Shown here piece by piece: positions 1 through 6,083 of a stretch of 6,273 nucleotides of DNA. The position numbers were made by a program, and so were the translations under genes. The notes under the pieces are model-generated. The model was not told the origin of the DNA. It was given only the letters and a program-made list of their open reading frames with translations, and did no database searches. The DNA comes from UBA1731 sp045595285 (GTDB lineage: Bacteria > Verrucomicrobiota > Kiritimatiellia > RFP12 > UBA1067): the NCBI GenBank assembly GCA_045595285.1, contig JAZOAC010000069.1, positions 1-6,273 of the forward strand, read 5' to 3'. Position 1 is the first letter of the stretch. Each line of letters starts with the position of its first letter.

Positions 1-1
1 T

Positions 2-655
2 ACGCTCACCAACACGCTGACCGCCGTTCCGTGGGTTGCTCTTGGCGAAGATCCGTCCAAGGCGGAGGTCCGCCCGGTTACTGTGTCGAACTATGTGCAC
101 ACGCCGCATCTTGGACAGAATGACTCCGTTCAGGTCGCGGACAGGGGACATATCTACAGGAGATGGGAATGGAACAAGGGCGGCAAGAAATGGGATGGTG
201 CGATCTCCGTCACGCGTAATGCGGTCGTTCCTGCGTCTGAAGCCTCGGAACAGAATCTTCAGCGGAATTCTGCGGTTTGGGTGACACGCAACGACCCGGT
301 GGCAAAACCGTTCTTCCTGATAGGGCAGTATTCTGATACGAAGCAGACGTTGACGATTGAAGCGGGTACGACCGACAATGCGGTGTGTACTCTTGTGCCG
401 AATCCCAGCCTGAAGTCTGTTAAGGTCAACGATTACAAATGGAACGGCAATCCGATGGAAGGCGACATGATCCGAATCCCCAATGAAAAGAAGTCCGCAC
501 TTGTGCTGCGGTGGAAAAACGGGGCGTGGGGGCGCATTGCGAGCGGCAAATGGAAGACGGATACAGAAGTGCCTGCCGGTACGGGATTCTGGTACATGAG
601 GTGCGGAGCAGCCTTTGAGGTTGAGCTCCCTGATTCGGCTCCGGCGTCGGAATGA
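2..655 (+). CDS. Surface-type beta-rich protein, C-terminal part (5' end outside window)
   Basis: The reading frame is open from the left edge, so this is the last 217 residues of a longer protein. A GTG at 83 is in frame, but the upstream codons are coding-like (LTAVPWVAL), so I do not take it as the start. No enzyme motif is visible. The segment is rich in Trp, Tyr, Val and Thr and looks like beta-strands. It consists of two similar halves, roughly residues 1-108 and 109-217. Each has a 'VP' strand, a V-x-x-Y stretch, a short 'GD/ND-x-(I/V)-x-(I/V)' strand, a 'W-x-x-G-x-W' turn, and a closing aromatic strand (AVWVTR in the first, PAGTGFWYMR in the second). From memory, such modules end large secreted or autotransporter-like proteins of Kiritimatiellae/Verrucomicrobiota. 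There is no PEP-CTERM tail; it ends ELPDSAPASE. It lies 23 bases upstream of a PEP-CTERM gene and is probably co-transcribed. Exact function unknown; extracellular or cell-surface location is inferred. Confidence 0.75.
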   Translation, partial: TLTNTLTAVPWVALGEDPSKAEVRPVTVSNYVHTPHLGQNDSVQVADRGHIYRRWEWNKGGKKWDGAISVTRNAVVPASEASEQNLQRNSAVWVTRNDPVAKPFFLIGQYSDTKQTLTIEAGTTDNAVCTLVPNPSLKSVKVNDYKWNGNPMEGDMIRIPNEKKSALVLRWKNGAWGRIASGKWKTDTEVPAGTGFWYMRCGAAFEVELPDSAPASE

Positions 656-678
656 TATTTTAGACGGACAATAGAAAG

Positions 679-1269
679 ATGAAAAAGGCAATCGAGACGG
701 TTTTTGTTTTTGCGGCGATGATAGTCGGCGCGGCGGCATCCTGCGAGGCGGCGGAGGGTGGCGAGGTTCTGTGGTGGCTGATCGATACGGATTATCAGAA
801 CATCACGGGCGAGACGGTCCAAGGGACCACGATGACTGCGGGTGAGCTTGGGGTGAACGGTGCGCGCATACGTTATCAAAATGGGGATGCGGTCGGCGGC
901 TATCTTCCATTGTTCGGGCTTGACGATAACGACAATCTGGTGGAATACAACGGAATTAACGGAGTTGAACTCCCCGCCGAGTATTTCGGGAGTCTGAGCG
1001 GAATCTCCGGTGCCTCCTACAGTTTTGTGCTTGAACTGGGCAATTGGTCGAATGGACAATGGGTGAGTACTTCGATGGAATCAAGGCCGGAGGCGTACGG
1101 TGCGCTTGTTCAGAATCAGCATATCACGAAGTGGAATGACCTTACGCCGTCCTATGCCAAACCCTGGACGCCCACTCAGTTTCAGGTGGTGCCGGAACCG
1201 ACCAGCGGCATCATGCTCCTTGTCGGCGGAGCATTCCTGATGTTGCGTAGACGACGCAGTAGGATCTAG
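679..1269 (+). CDS. PEP-CTERM sorting-domain protein, small secreted protein of unknown function
   Basis: The protein has 196 residues. Residues 1-24 form a Sec signal peptide (MKKAIETV, then an Ala/Val-rich core, with probable cleavage after CEA near residue 24). The mature part, about 25-168, is acidic and rich in Trp, Tyr, Gly and Asn (VLWWLIDTDYQNITG, GASYSFVLELGNW), which suggests a beta-sandwich. I recognise no enzymatic site. The C-terminus is a classic PEP-CTERM signal: VPEP at 171-174, a hydrophobic helix at 177-189, and a basic RRRRSR tail at 190-195. In known systems such tails are recognised and removed by a membrane exosortase, delivering the protein to the envelope or exopolysaccharide; no exosortase gene lies in this window. 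The ATG at 679 is chosen because the signal peptide begins there. Its Shine-Dalgarno is poor (GAAAG abuts the ATG), so translation may depend on coupling or be SD-independent. The stop codon touches the start of the next gene. Confidence 0.9.
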   Translation: MKKAIETVFVFAAMIVGAAASCEAAEGGEVLWWLIDTDYQNITGETVQGTTMTAGELGVNGARIRYQNGDAVGGYLPLFGLDDNDNLVEYNGINGVELPAEYFGSLSGISGASYSFVLELGNWSNGQWVSTSMESRPEAYGALVQNQHITKWNDLTPSYAKPWTPTQFQVVPEPTSGIMLLVGGAFLMLRRRRSRI

Positions 1270-1271
1270 TG

Positions 1272-3647
1272 ATGGACAGTGCAATCCGCCATACTTGGTT
1301 CGACCGGGTGCTTCCATGGCTGCTCGGTGCAGGCGTGGCGGCGTTGGCGTGGTTTACGGGGAACAGTCTCGAACTGCCTCCTGAACTTTGGGATGAAATC
1401 GCAGTTGCGGCAAAATTGCGTCCGCCGGCGCATGAGTTTCCGCTTTTTTGGCAGCGATGGCTTTCGCCTTTAATCAAATGGTTCGGTGTTTCATCGGTCA
1501 TAGCCGGCATAAAGTTGGCAGGCCCGATATCGATGGGGATTCTCTCGGTCTTGGCCTTCCGCTTTTTGGAAGGGTGCCTTCCTGTGGTTATGCGAACGAA
1601 CATGTGCTATTCCGCCTGGGGAAGATGGATCGTCCGGACGATACTGGTCCAATGCACGGTGATGCTTGTCTGCTCCGAACCGGTTTGGCTTGCGGGGCGC
1701 GTCCTTTCTCCGGAAATGCTGTCGCTTCTGTTCTCAATGCTTGTTCTTGAACTTGCCCAGAAGTCTATTCGGGGGGCAGGCGTCGCATCATTGGTTGTGT
1801 TGGGAGGACTTTCAGGCCTTATGGCGGCGGAAACTCCGTTGGCGGTTCTGCCGCCGTTGTGTTGCTGGCTCTATCTCCGGATGAAGACCTGGGATCCGGC
1901 TAATTCGGATTTGCCTCCGCTTGCAAATCCGATATTGTGTACGGTGGCCGTACGCAGGATGGCATGGTGCTTCATCCTTTTTTTCGCCATAGCGGTAGCG
2001 GGCAATGTTTCTTTCTTCACCGCAAACTGCGGTGGCGGCGAAACTGACGCCAAGATTTTCATTGCGACGGTCAGGTATCTCCTCAACTATGCGAATGCGG
2101 TAAGAGGCGCAGCCTCGCCATTCGGATTCTTTCTGATTGCCGCAATGGTGGTTCTGCCCCTGACGATAGCTGCGGCAAGGGTGAGGGTTCTTACCAATGT
2201 CGAGAAATTCCTGCCGATTCCGTATGCCTGTTTCCTCTCCATTGCCGGGGTTGTGGCGTATTCTCAATCTACGGGATTTTCGAGCTGCCATTTCTGGCGT
2301 TGGACGCATAATGCGGTGCCGTCGCAGTATTTGCTTTGCCTGTGCATGCTTGGCACTTCTCTTGCCGTGCTGCTTGTGCTGTGCGTGTTTGCCGTAGATG
2401 TCTATTTCCGCAATTATGGACGGCTGTTGCGCGAAATGTTTCCCGAAGCGGCGGATGATGACGATCCGCTCGTATGGCGCGCGATGAGATCGTTCCGGCT
2501 GTCTGTGAAGGTGTTGCGCCCGTTGATGCGCATTGAACCGTTTGTGGCGATTGCGCTTGTGGTTCCGTTCCGGTTTGACGGCACTGTGCGCGAGATGGCT
2601 TCCGTAGTGAATGACATTGTCCGCCAGACCGCCGCCGAATGCGATGGTGCAAACATGCTTTTCACGGACGGGTCGCTTGACGCGGCGGAGGAGGTCGCGG
2701 CGAAGTTGCGGGGAAGTAATCTCAAGGCGCTTTCGATGATGTCCAGGTCTGGCAAGTATGATGTGGCTGTGCGTTTGCGGGGTGAGACGAATGAAGAAAA
2801 CCGTGTCCTGCTTTCAGTCGGGGCGGCGGATGCACTCCGCACGTGGGTGAAAACGAAGAATCCTTGCGTTTCGAACATTGCGCTTCAGGTTGGCCTTGAA
2901 CTATGGCGGCGCAACAATCTGCCGATGCCCGAGGCAGGGGGGCTTGTTTCGCGTACGGCAGGCTTTCCCGGTGGAAAGGCTGAGCCCTATGCCGAATCCG
3001 CCCGTTCCATCGCAGAGCGCATCCTGCGTCTTTATGCGAACGGAGATCCGATGGATGCAGGGTATCCCGAACTGAACAGCCTTTTCCTGTTCGGGCAGTG
3101 GCGTCTTTCCCGCATGTGCCGCATGCGGGCGAATGAGGCTGATGGACGGAAGGACGCAAAAGCCTCCGAGATGGAACATTCGCTGGCGGATCGTCTCGAC
3201 CGCTTCAACCCCGAATGGCAGAAGGTGCAGGAGAGAATGGATTGGATAGGCAAGCAGGAAGGCATGCGGCTTACGCCACGGGAAGGGCTGAAGCTTGGTC
3301 TTGAACGGGCGGATTTCAGGCTGGCGCGCTCCTACGCGAGAAAGGTCATTGTCTCCGATGCCGATGACGTGCAGGCGAATTTCGCATTGGGAATGGGGTA
3401 TTTCACCGAGAAGCAGTACGGGCGTGCCGAGATGCATCTCAGGAAATGTCTTGTCCGGGCCCCGAACGAGCCGGCCGTGCTCAACAATCTTGCGATCGTG
3501 CTGCTTCGTCTCGGTCGTTTCGATGAGGCGGAAGCCAATGCGCTTCTGGCGCTCAAACATCTTCCCGATTCATCCGAGATAAAGATAACTCTTCGGCATA
3601 TACGTACCGCAAAGGGTAGACGTCCCAAGGAGCCATCACGGGAATGA
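1272..3647 (+). CDS. Multi-pass membrane protein, GT-C/DUF2723-like, with C-terminal TPR repeats
   Basis: The protein has about 791 residues. Its N-terminal half is hydrophobic with roughly 8-10 membrane helices (around 13-31, 77-99, 121-141, 147-165, 169-202, 231-250, 283-302, 315-330, 351-376). After the first helix comes a loop with WDEIAVAAKLRPPAHEFPLFW. It resembles the acidic first-loop signature of DUF2723 GT-C glycosyltransferases (DSGEF...HPPGYPL), the family of human TMEM260. Near 455-485, 'ANMLFTDGSLDAAEEVAAKL' recalls the DUF2723 'LFTNGDND' element. The C-terminus holds about three TPRs (674-767; e.g. LNNLAIVLLRLGRFDEAEANALLALKHLP), probably for protein interaction. A role as a lipid-linked sugar transferase acting at the membrane on surface proteins is inferred; the similarity is remote. 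The ATG at 1272 is preferred: AGGA at 1261-1264 sits 7 bases upstream. A GTG at 1269 overlapping the previous TAG is the alternative. It is translationally coupled to the PEP-CTERM gene. No exosortase Cys/Arg/His signature is seen. Confidence 0.85.
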   Translation: MDSAIRHTWFDRVLPWLLGAGVAALAWFTGNSLELPPELWDEIAVAAKLRPPAHEFPLFWQRWLSPLIKWFGVSSVIAGIKLAGPISMGILSVLAFRFLEGCLPVVMRTNMCYSAWGRWIVRTILVQCTVMLVCSEPVWLAGRVLSPEMLSLLFSMLVLELAQKSIRGAGVASLVVLGGLSGLMAAETPLAVLPPLCCWLYLRMKTWDPANSDLPPLANPILCTVAVRRMAWCFILFFAIAVAGNVSFFTANCGGGETDAKIFIATVRYLLNYANAVRGAASPFGFFLIAAMVVLPLTIAAARVRVLTNVEKFLPIPYACFLSIAGVVAYSQSTGFSSCHFWRWTHNAVPSQYLLCLCMLGTSLAVLLVLCVFAVDVYFRNYGRLLREMFPEAADDDDPLVWRAMRSFRLSVKVLRPLMRIEPFVAIALVVPFRFDGTVREMASVVNDIVRQTAAECDGANMLFTDGSLDAAEEVAAKLRGSNLKALSMMSRSGKYDVAVRLRGETNEENRVLLSVGAADALRTWVKTKNPCVSNIALQVGLELWRRNNLPMPEAGGLVSRTAGFPGGKAEPYAESARSIAERILRLYANGDPMDAGYPELNSLFLFGQWRLSRMCRMRANEADGRKDAKASEMEHSLADRLDRFNPEWQKVQERMDWIGKQEGMRLTPREGLKLGLERADFRLARSYARKVIVSDADDVQANFALGMGYFTEKQYGRAEMHLRKCLVRAPNEPAVLNNLAIVLLRLGRFDEAEANALLALKHLPDSSEIKITLRHIRTAKGRRPKEPSRE

Positions 3648-3659
3648 TGATGGTGCAGT

Positions 3660-3690
3660 TTCATGAGTATGGAAGAAAGAATGGTATAAT
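3660..3690 (+). promoter_or_regulatory. Probable sigma-70-type extended -10 promoter for argC-rdgB
   Basis: A perfect TATAAT lies at 3685-3690, preceded by TGG, giving the extended -10 form TGnTATAAT (3682-3690). The -35 region is weak: TTCATG at 3660-3665 has a 19-base spacer, and the 17-base position reads CATGAG. Transcription would start near 3697, leaving a leader of about 36 bases before the argC ATG. It is in the only real gap (85 bases) on the + strand after 1272, exactly where a new unit for the housekeeping pair would be expected. The call is by consensus match only. Confidence 0.65.
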
Positions 3691-3701
3691 ACGTCGCCAT
3701 T

Positions 3702-3721
3702 GCCACACTCTGGAAGGTGGC
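3702..3721 (+). promoter_or_regulatory. Small hairpin in the argC leader, next to its ribosome binding site
   Basis: GCCAC (3702-3706) can pair with GTGGC (3717-3721) around a 10-base loop, extendable by T3701-G3722 and T3700-A3723. It would lie at the 5' end of the predicted leader and abut the Shine-Dalgarno AAAGGA (3723-3728), which is 4 bases from the ATG at 3733. It might modulate translation or stabilise the mRNA. The stem is short and could be chance; there is no T-run, so it is not a terminator. Confidence 0.25.
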
Positions 3722-3732
3722 GAAAGGATAAT

Positions 3733-4665
3733 ATGAAGAAAAAGGTTTTCATTGACGGTTCGTCCGGGACTACGGGTTTGCGGATAAGGGAACGGCTCGC
3801 AGAGCGCAGGGACATTGATGTCATTGTGCTTGCGGATGATGTCCGCAAGGATGTCGAGTCCCGCCGCGCTGCGTTAAACTCGGCGGACGTGGCGTTTCTG
3901 TGCCTGCCGGATGTGGCGGCTGTCGAGGCTGTATCGCTCATCGATAATCCTGACACAGTCATCATTGACACCTCCACTGCGCACCGAACGGCGGACGGAT
4001 GGGCCTATGGCTTTCCGGAGCTTGCAGGACGCCGGGCGGAGATTGCGGTGGCGAAGCGCATTGCGAACCCGGGTTGCCATGCGACTGGATTCATTGCGCT
4101 GATCGAACCTCTTGTCCGCAATGGGCTTGTCTCCAACGACATTTCGCTTTCGGCGTTTTCGCTCACCGGCTATTCCGGAGGCGGCAAGAAGATGATCGCC
4201 GAATACGAGAATGGTGGAGCTCCGGTTTCGGGTCTGATGGTCGGCGGACGACAGTATGCACTCGGACAGAGTCACAAACATCTGCCTGAAATCGTCAAGC
4301 TTTGCAGGCTCTCCGTCGCGCCGGCGTTCTGTCCGGTCGTGGTTCCGCACTATTCCGGTATGGAGGTTTCCATCCCGATTTTTGCGAAGGACCTGAAGGG
4401 TGGCGTCGAGGACGTCAAGAGCCTGTACAGGGATGCATATGCGACTGGCCTTGTGCGCTTTGTCGAGAACGCTGACGAGGGAGGATTCCTTTCTTCTGCA
4501 AAGCTCGGCGGCAAGGATACCCTTGAGGTGTCGGTCTACGGAAATGACGAACGCATCCTGCTTGTGTCTCGTTTCGACAATCTCGGCAAGGGCGCGTCGG
4601 GTGCTGCCATTCAGAACATGAACATAGTTCTCGGTGTAGCCGAGGATACGGGATTGGCGGTTTGA
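3733..4665 (+). CDS. argC: N-acetyl-gamma-glutamyl-phosphate reductase, type 2
   Basis: It catalyses the NADPH-dependent reduction of N-acetyl-glutamyl phosphate to N-acetylglutamate semialdehyde, the third step of arginine biosynthesis, in the cytoplasm. The product is 310 residues, the length of the short type-2 ArgC class. Visible motifs are the nucleotide-binding loop GSSGTTG (9-15), FLCLPD (55-60), DTSTAHR (79-85), YGFPEL (92-97), the catalytic cysteine C115 in NPGCHATG (112-119), SLTGYSGGGKKM, HKHLPEI starting at H181 (the usual catalytic His region), and PHYSGMEVSIP. The ATG at 3733 is chosen because MKKKVFIDGSSG matches the family N-terminus and AAAGGA lies 4 bases upstream; an in-frame TTG at 3700 would add a non-family extension inside the leader. 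It appears to have its own extended -10 promoter and is followed after one base by rdgB. No other arg gene is present, so the pathway is presumably scattered. Confidence 0.96.
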   Translation: MKKKVFIDGSSGTTGLRIRERLAERRDIDVIVLADDVRKDVESRRAALNSADVAFLCLPDVAAVEAVSLIDNPDTVIIDTSTAHRTADGWAYGFPELAGRRAEIAVAKRIANPGCHATGFIALIEPLVRNGLVSNDISLSAFSLTGYSGGGKKMIAEYENGGAPVSGLMVGGRQYALGQSHKHLPEIVKLCRLSVAPAFCPVVVPHYSGMEVSIPIFAKDLKGGVEDVKSLYRDAYATGLVRFVENADEGGFLSSAKLGGKDTLEVSVYGNDERILLVSRFDNLGKGASGAAIQNMNIVLGVAEDTGLAV

Positions 4666-4666
4666 C

Positions 4667-5239
4667 ATGGATCTGTACGTGGCCACGCACAATGGGCACA
4701 AGCTCAGAGAAATCGGCGAGATGCTTCCCGACTTCACGATACGCCCGGAAGATCCTGATGTAGAGGAGACAGCCCCCGATTTCGCCGGCAACGCCCTGAT
4801 CAAGGCCCGCGCCATTGCCGCCGCGCACAAGGGGTGCTGGGTGATGGCGGACGACTCTGGGCTGGAGGTTGCCGCCCTTGGCGGTGAACCTGGCGTGCGC
4901 AGTGCGCGCTATGCCGGTGAACCTTCAAGCACGCCCGCGAACAACGCTCTTCTTCTTAAGAATCTTGAAGGGGGGTCTGATCGACGGGCAAACTTCACCT
5001 GCTGTGTGGCGCTCATCGATCCAGATGGCGCTGAACATGTCCTTGTCGGGCGCTGTTACGGACAGATTGCGGAGTCGTCCGCCGGCGCTGGCGGTTTCGG
5101 CTATGATCCGCTGTTCATTCCGGACGGATACGCAAGATCGTTCGCCGAACTGTCGGCCGAAGAGAAAAATGCCATATCCCATCGCGGACGGGCCCTTTCT
5201 GAAGTGGAAAAATGCATTCGGGGATTTACTGCTCGATAA
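4667..5239 (+). CDS. rdgB: XTP/dITP diphosphatase (Ham1/RdgB family)
   Basis: It hydrolyses non-canonical purine triphosphates (dITP, XTP, ITP) to monophosphate and pyrophosphate, keeping deaminated bases out of DNA and RNA; cytoplasmic. The 190-residue length matches the family. Motifs are VATHNGHKLREI (T7, N9, K12 in the substrate-binding strand), EET with E34 matching the Mg-binding Glu41 of E. coli RdgB, ADDSGLEV with D63 matching the catalytic Asp69, GVRSARYAGE (76-85), GGFGYDPLF (142-150) and AISHRGRAL (169-177). The position equal to the Glu of 'ENA' in E. coli is Gly (G41). The start ATG is one base after the argC stop, so the two are translationally coupled; GGCGG inside the argC end is the only SD-like stretch. 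There is no metabolic link to argC, so the pairing is probably just a housekeeping operon. Its last 14 bases overlap the end of the opposite-strand transpeptidase gene. Confidence 0.96.
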   Translation: MDLYVATHNGHKLREIGEMLPDFTIRPEDPDVEETAPDFAGNALIKARAIAAAHKGCWVMADDSGLEVAALGGEPGVRSARYAGEPSSTPANNALLLKNLEGGSDRRANFTCCVALIDPDGAEHVLVGRCYGQIAESSAGAGGFGYDPLFIPDGYARSFAELSAEEKNAISHRGRALSEVEKCIRGFTAR

Positions 5240-6083
5240 TCACGCGGGTTCCGGCGCGGACAAGTTCGTAGAGTTTTTCTGCGTTCCAGTTTGCGAGCCG
5301 AAAACAGCCGTGCGATTCCGCGCGCCCGATACGTTCGGGAAGGGGTGTTCCGTGGATCCCGTATCCAGGAATTGAAAGTCCAAGCCACGCCACGCCTACA
5401 GGGTTGTTTGGCCCTGGCGGGAAAATGTGTCTTTCCGGCCGTTTCCCTTTTTGGGTGTGGTCGGGTGTGTAGGTATAGTTGGGGTTGGCAATCTGAGTGA
5501 TTATCTTGATTTCTCCCGGCGGCGGACGTTTGGTTCGGTTCTTCGCAATGGAGCACGGGAACAGGGCTATGGGCTTGCCGTTTATGTCATATGCCGTTAT
5601 CGTGAACCTTGAAAGGGAAATCCGGACAAAAGCGGCCTTGTCCCCGACCGCGACAGGTGAGACCTCCGGAACCCTGATTCTGGTTCCTACGGTTATTTTC
5701 CCCCAGTCTATATGCGGGTTCAGTCGTCTGAGTGTGTTAGGAGTGACATGGCCGCGTTCGGCGAACATTTCATTGATCGATTCATACCCCATCCTTGTCA
5801 GTCTGGATTTGGCGGCCGGCGTGTCTGGGATTTTGGTAAGGGAGTCGATGTCTTCCCTCGTGACCTCCATGGTGGTGAAAAGATCCGGTTCGTCAGGGAA
5901 ATACTGCTTGAAGGCAAATTCCTCTTCGCCGGTTTTGGGCGGGGGAAGATTGTTTGCGGCGCAATACGCGGCGAGAGCGGCACGCGTTTTGCCGCCCGCC
6001 TGTCCGTCCATGGAGTTAGGTGAAAAGCCTCGCCGGTCGAGACATATCTGCAGAGCGAGGATGGCTAGAAATACTGTATTCAT
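5226..6083 (-). CDS. L,D-transpeptidase (YkuD) with peptidoglycan-binding and LysM-like regions
   Basis: It probably forms 3-3 cross-links or anchors proteins in peptidoglycan, in the periplasm. From the ATG at 6081-6083 the product has 285 residues. Residues 9-42 resemble a PG_binding_1 repeat (LQICLDRRGFSPNSMDG, then GGKTRAALAAY). Residues 98-140 look like a degenerate LysM module (MFAERGHVTPNTLRRLNP...GTRIRVP). Residues 150-284 are the YkuD domain, with PPPGEIKI, IFPPGPNNPVGVAW, IHGTP (H244) and SHGCFRL: catalytic C260 with H258, and R262. The N-terminus is short and its hydrophobic stretch TVFLAILALQICL merges with the first PG-binding helix, so export may use an uncleaved or atypical signal. 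An in-frame TTG at 6104 would add seven residues including Arg and Lys; no other start exists before the upstream stop, and no strong Shine-Dalgarno is seen for either. It is convergent with and overlaps rdgB. The family exists in many Gram-negative phyla. Confidence 0.93.
   Translation of the reverse strand: MNTVFLAILALQICLDRRGFSPNSMDGQAGGKTRAALAAYCAANNLPPPKTGEEEFAFKQYFPDEPDLFTTMEVTREDIDSLTKIPDTPAAKSRLTRMGYESINEMFAERGHVTPNTLRRLNPHIDWGKITVGTRIRVPEVSPVAVGDKAAFVRISLSRFTITAYDINGKPIALFPCSIAKNRTKRPPPGEIKIITQIANPNYTYTPDHTQKGKRPERHIFPPGPNNPVGVAWLGLSIPGYGIHGTPLPERIGRAESHGCFRLANWNAEKLYELVRAGTRVIIEQ

Noticed and set aside
679..760. Lipoprotein signal (AASC) in the PEP-CTERM protein
   Set aside because: The -3 position is Ala rather than Leu/Val/Ile and a normal signal peptidase I site (CEA) follows directly, so a lipobox is not convincing.
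433..1059. Open frame of 208 codons on the - strand across the first two genes
   Set aside because: It spans the junction of two well-supported + strand genes, and its product has no coherent domain or signal sequence.
1272..3647. The large membrane protein as the exosortase partner of the PEP-CTERM gene
   Set aside because: No exosortase catalytic Cys (ACSG-type), Arg or His motifs are found in its helices, and the size and TPR tail do not fit that family.
3874..4830. Long open frame of 318 codons on the - strand opposite argC/rdgB
   Set aside because: It lies antisense to two genes with clear family motifs, its product is Arg/Ser/His-rich without recognisable domains, and it is a codon-bias shadow.
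5325..5339. CCCGA-TACGT-TCGGG hairpin as a terminator for rdgB or the convergent gene
   Set aside because: The stem is only 5 base pairs, there is no T-run on either side, and it lies within coding sequence of the transpeptidase.
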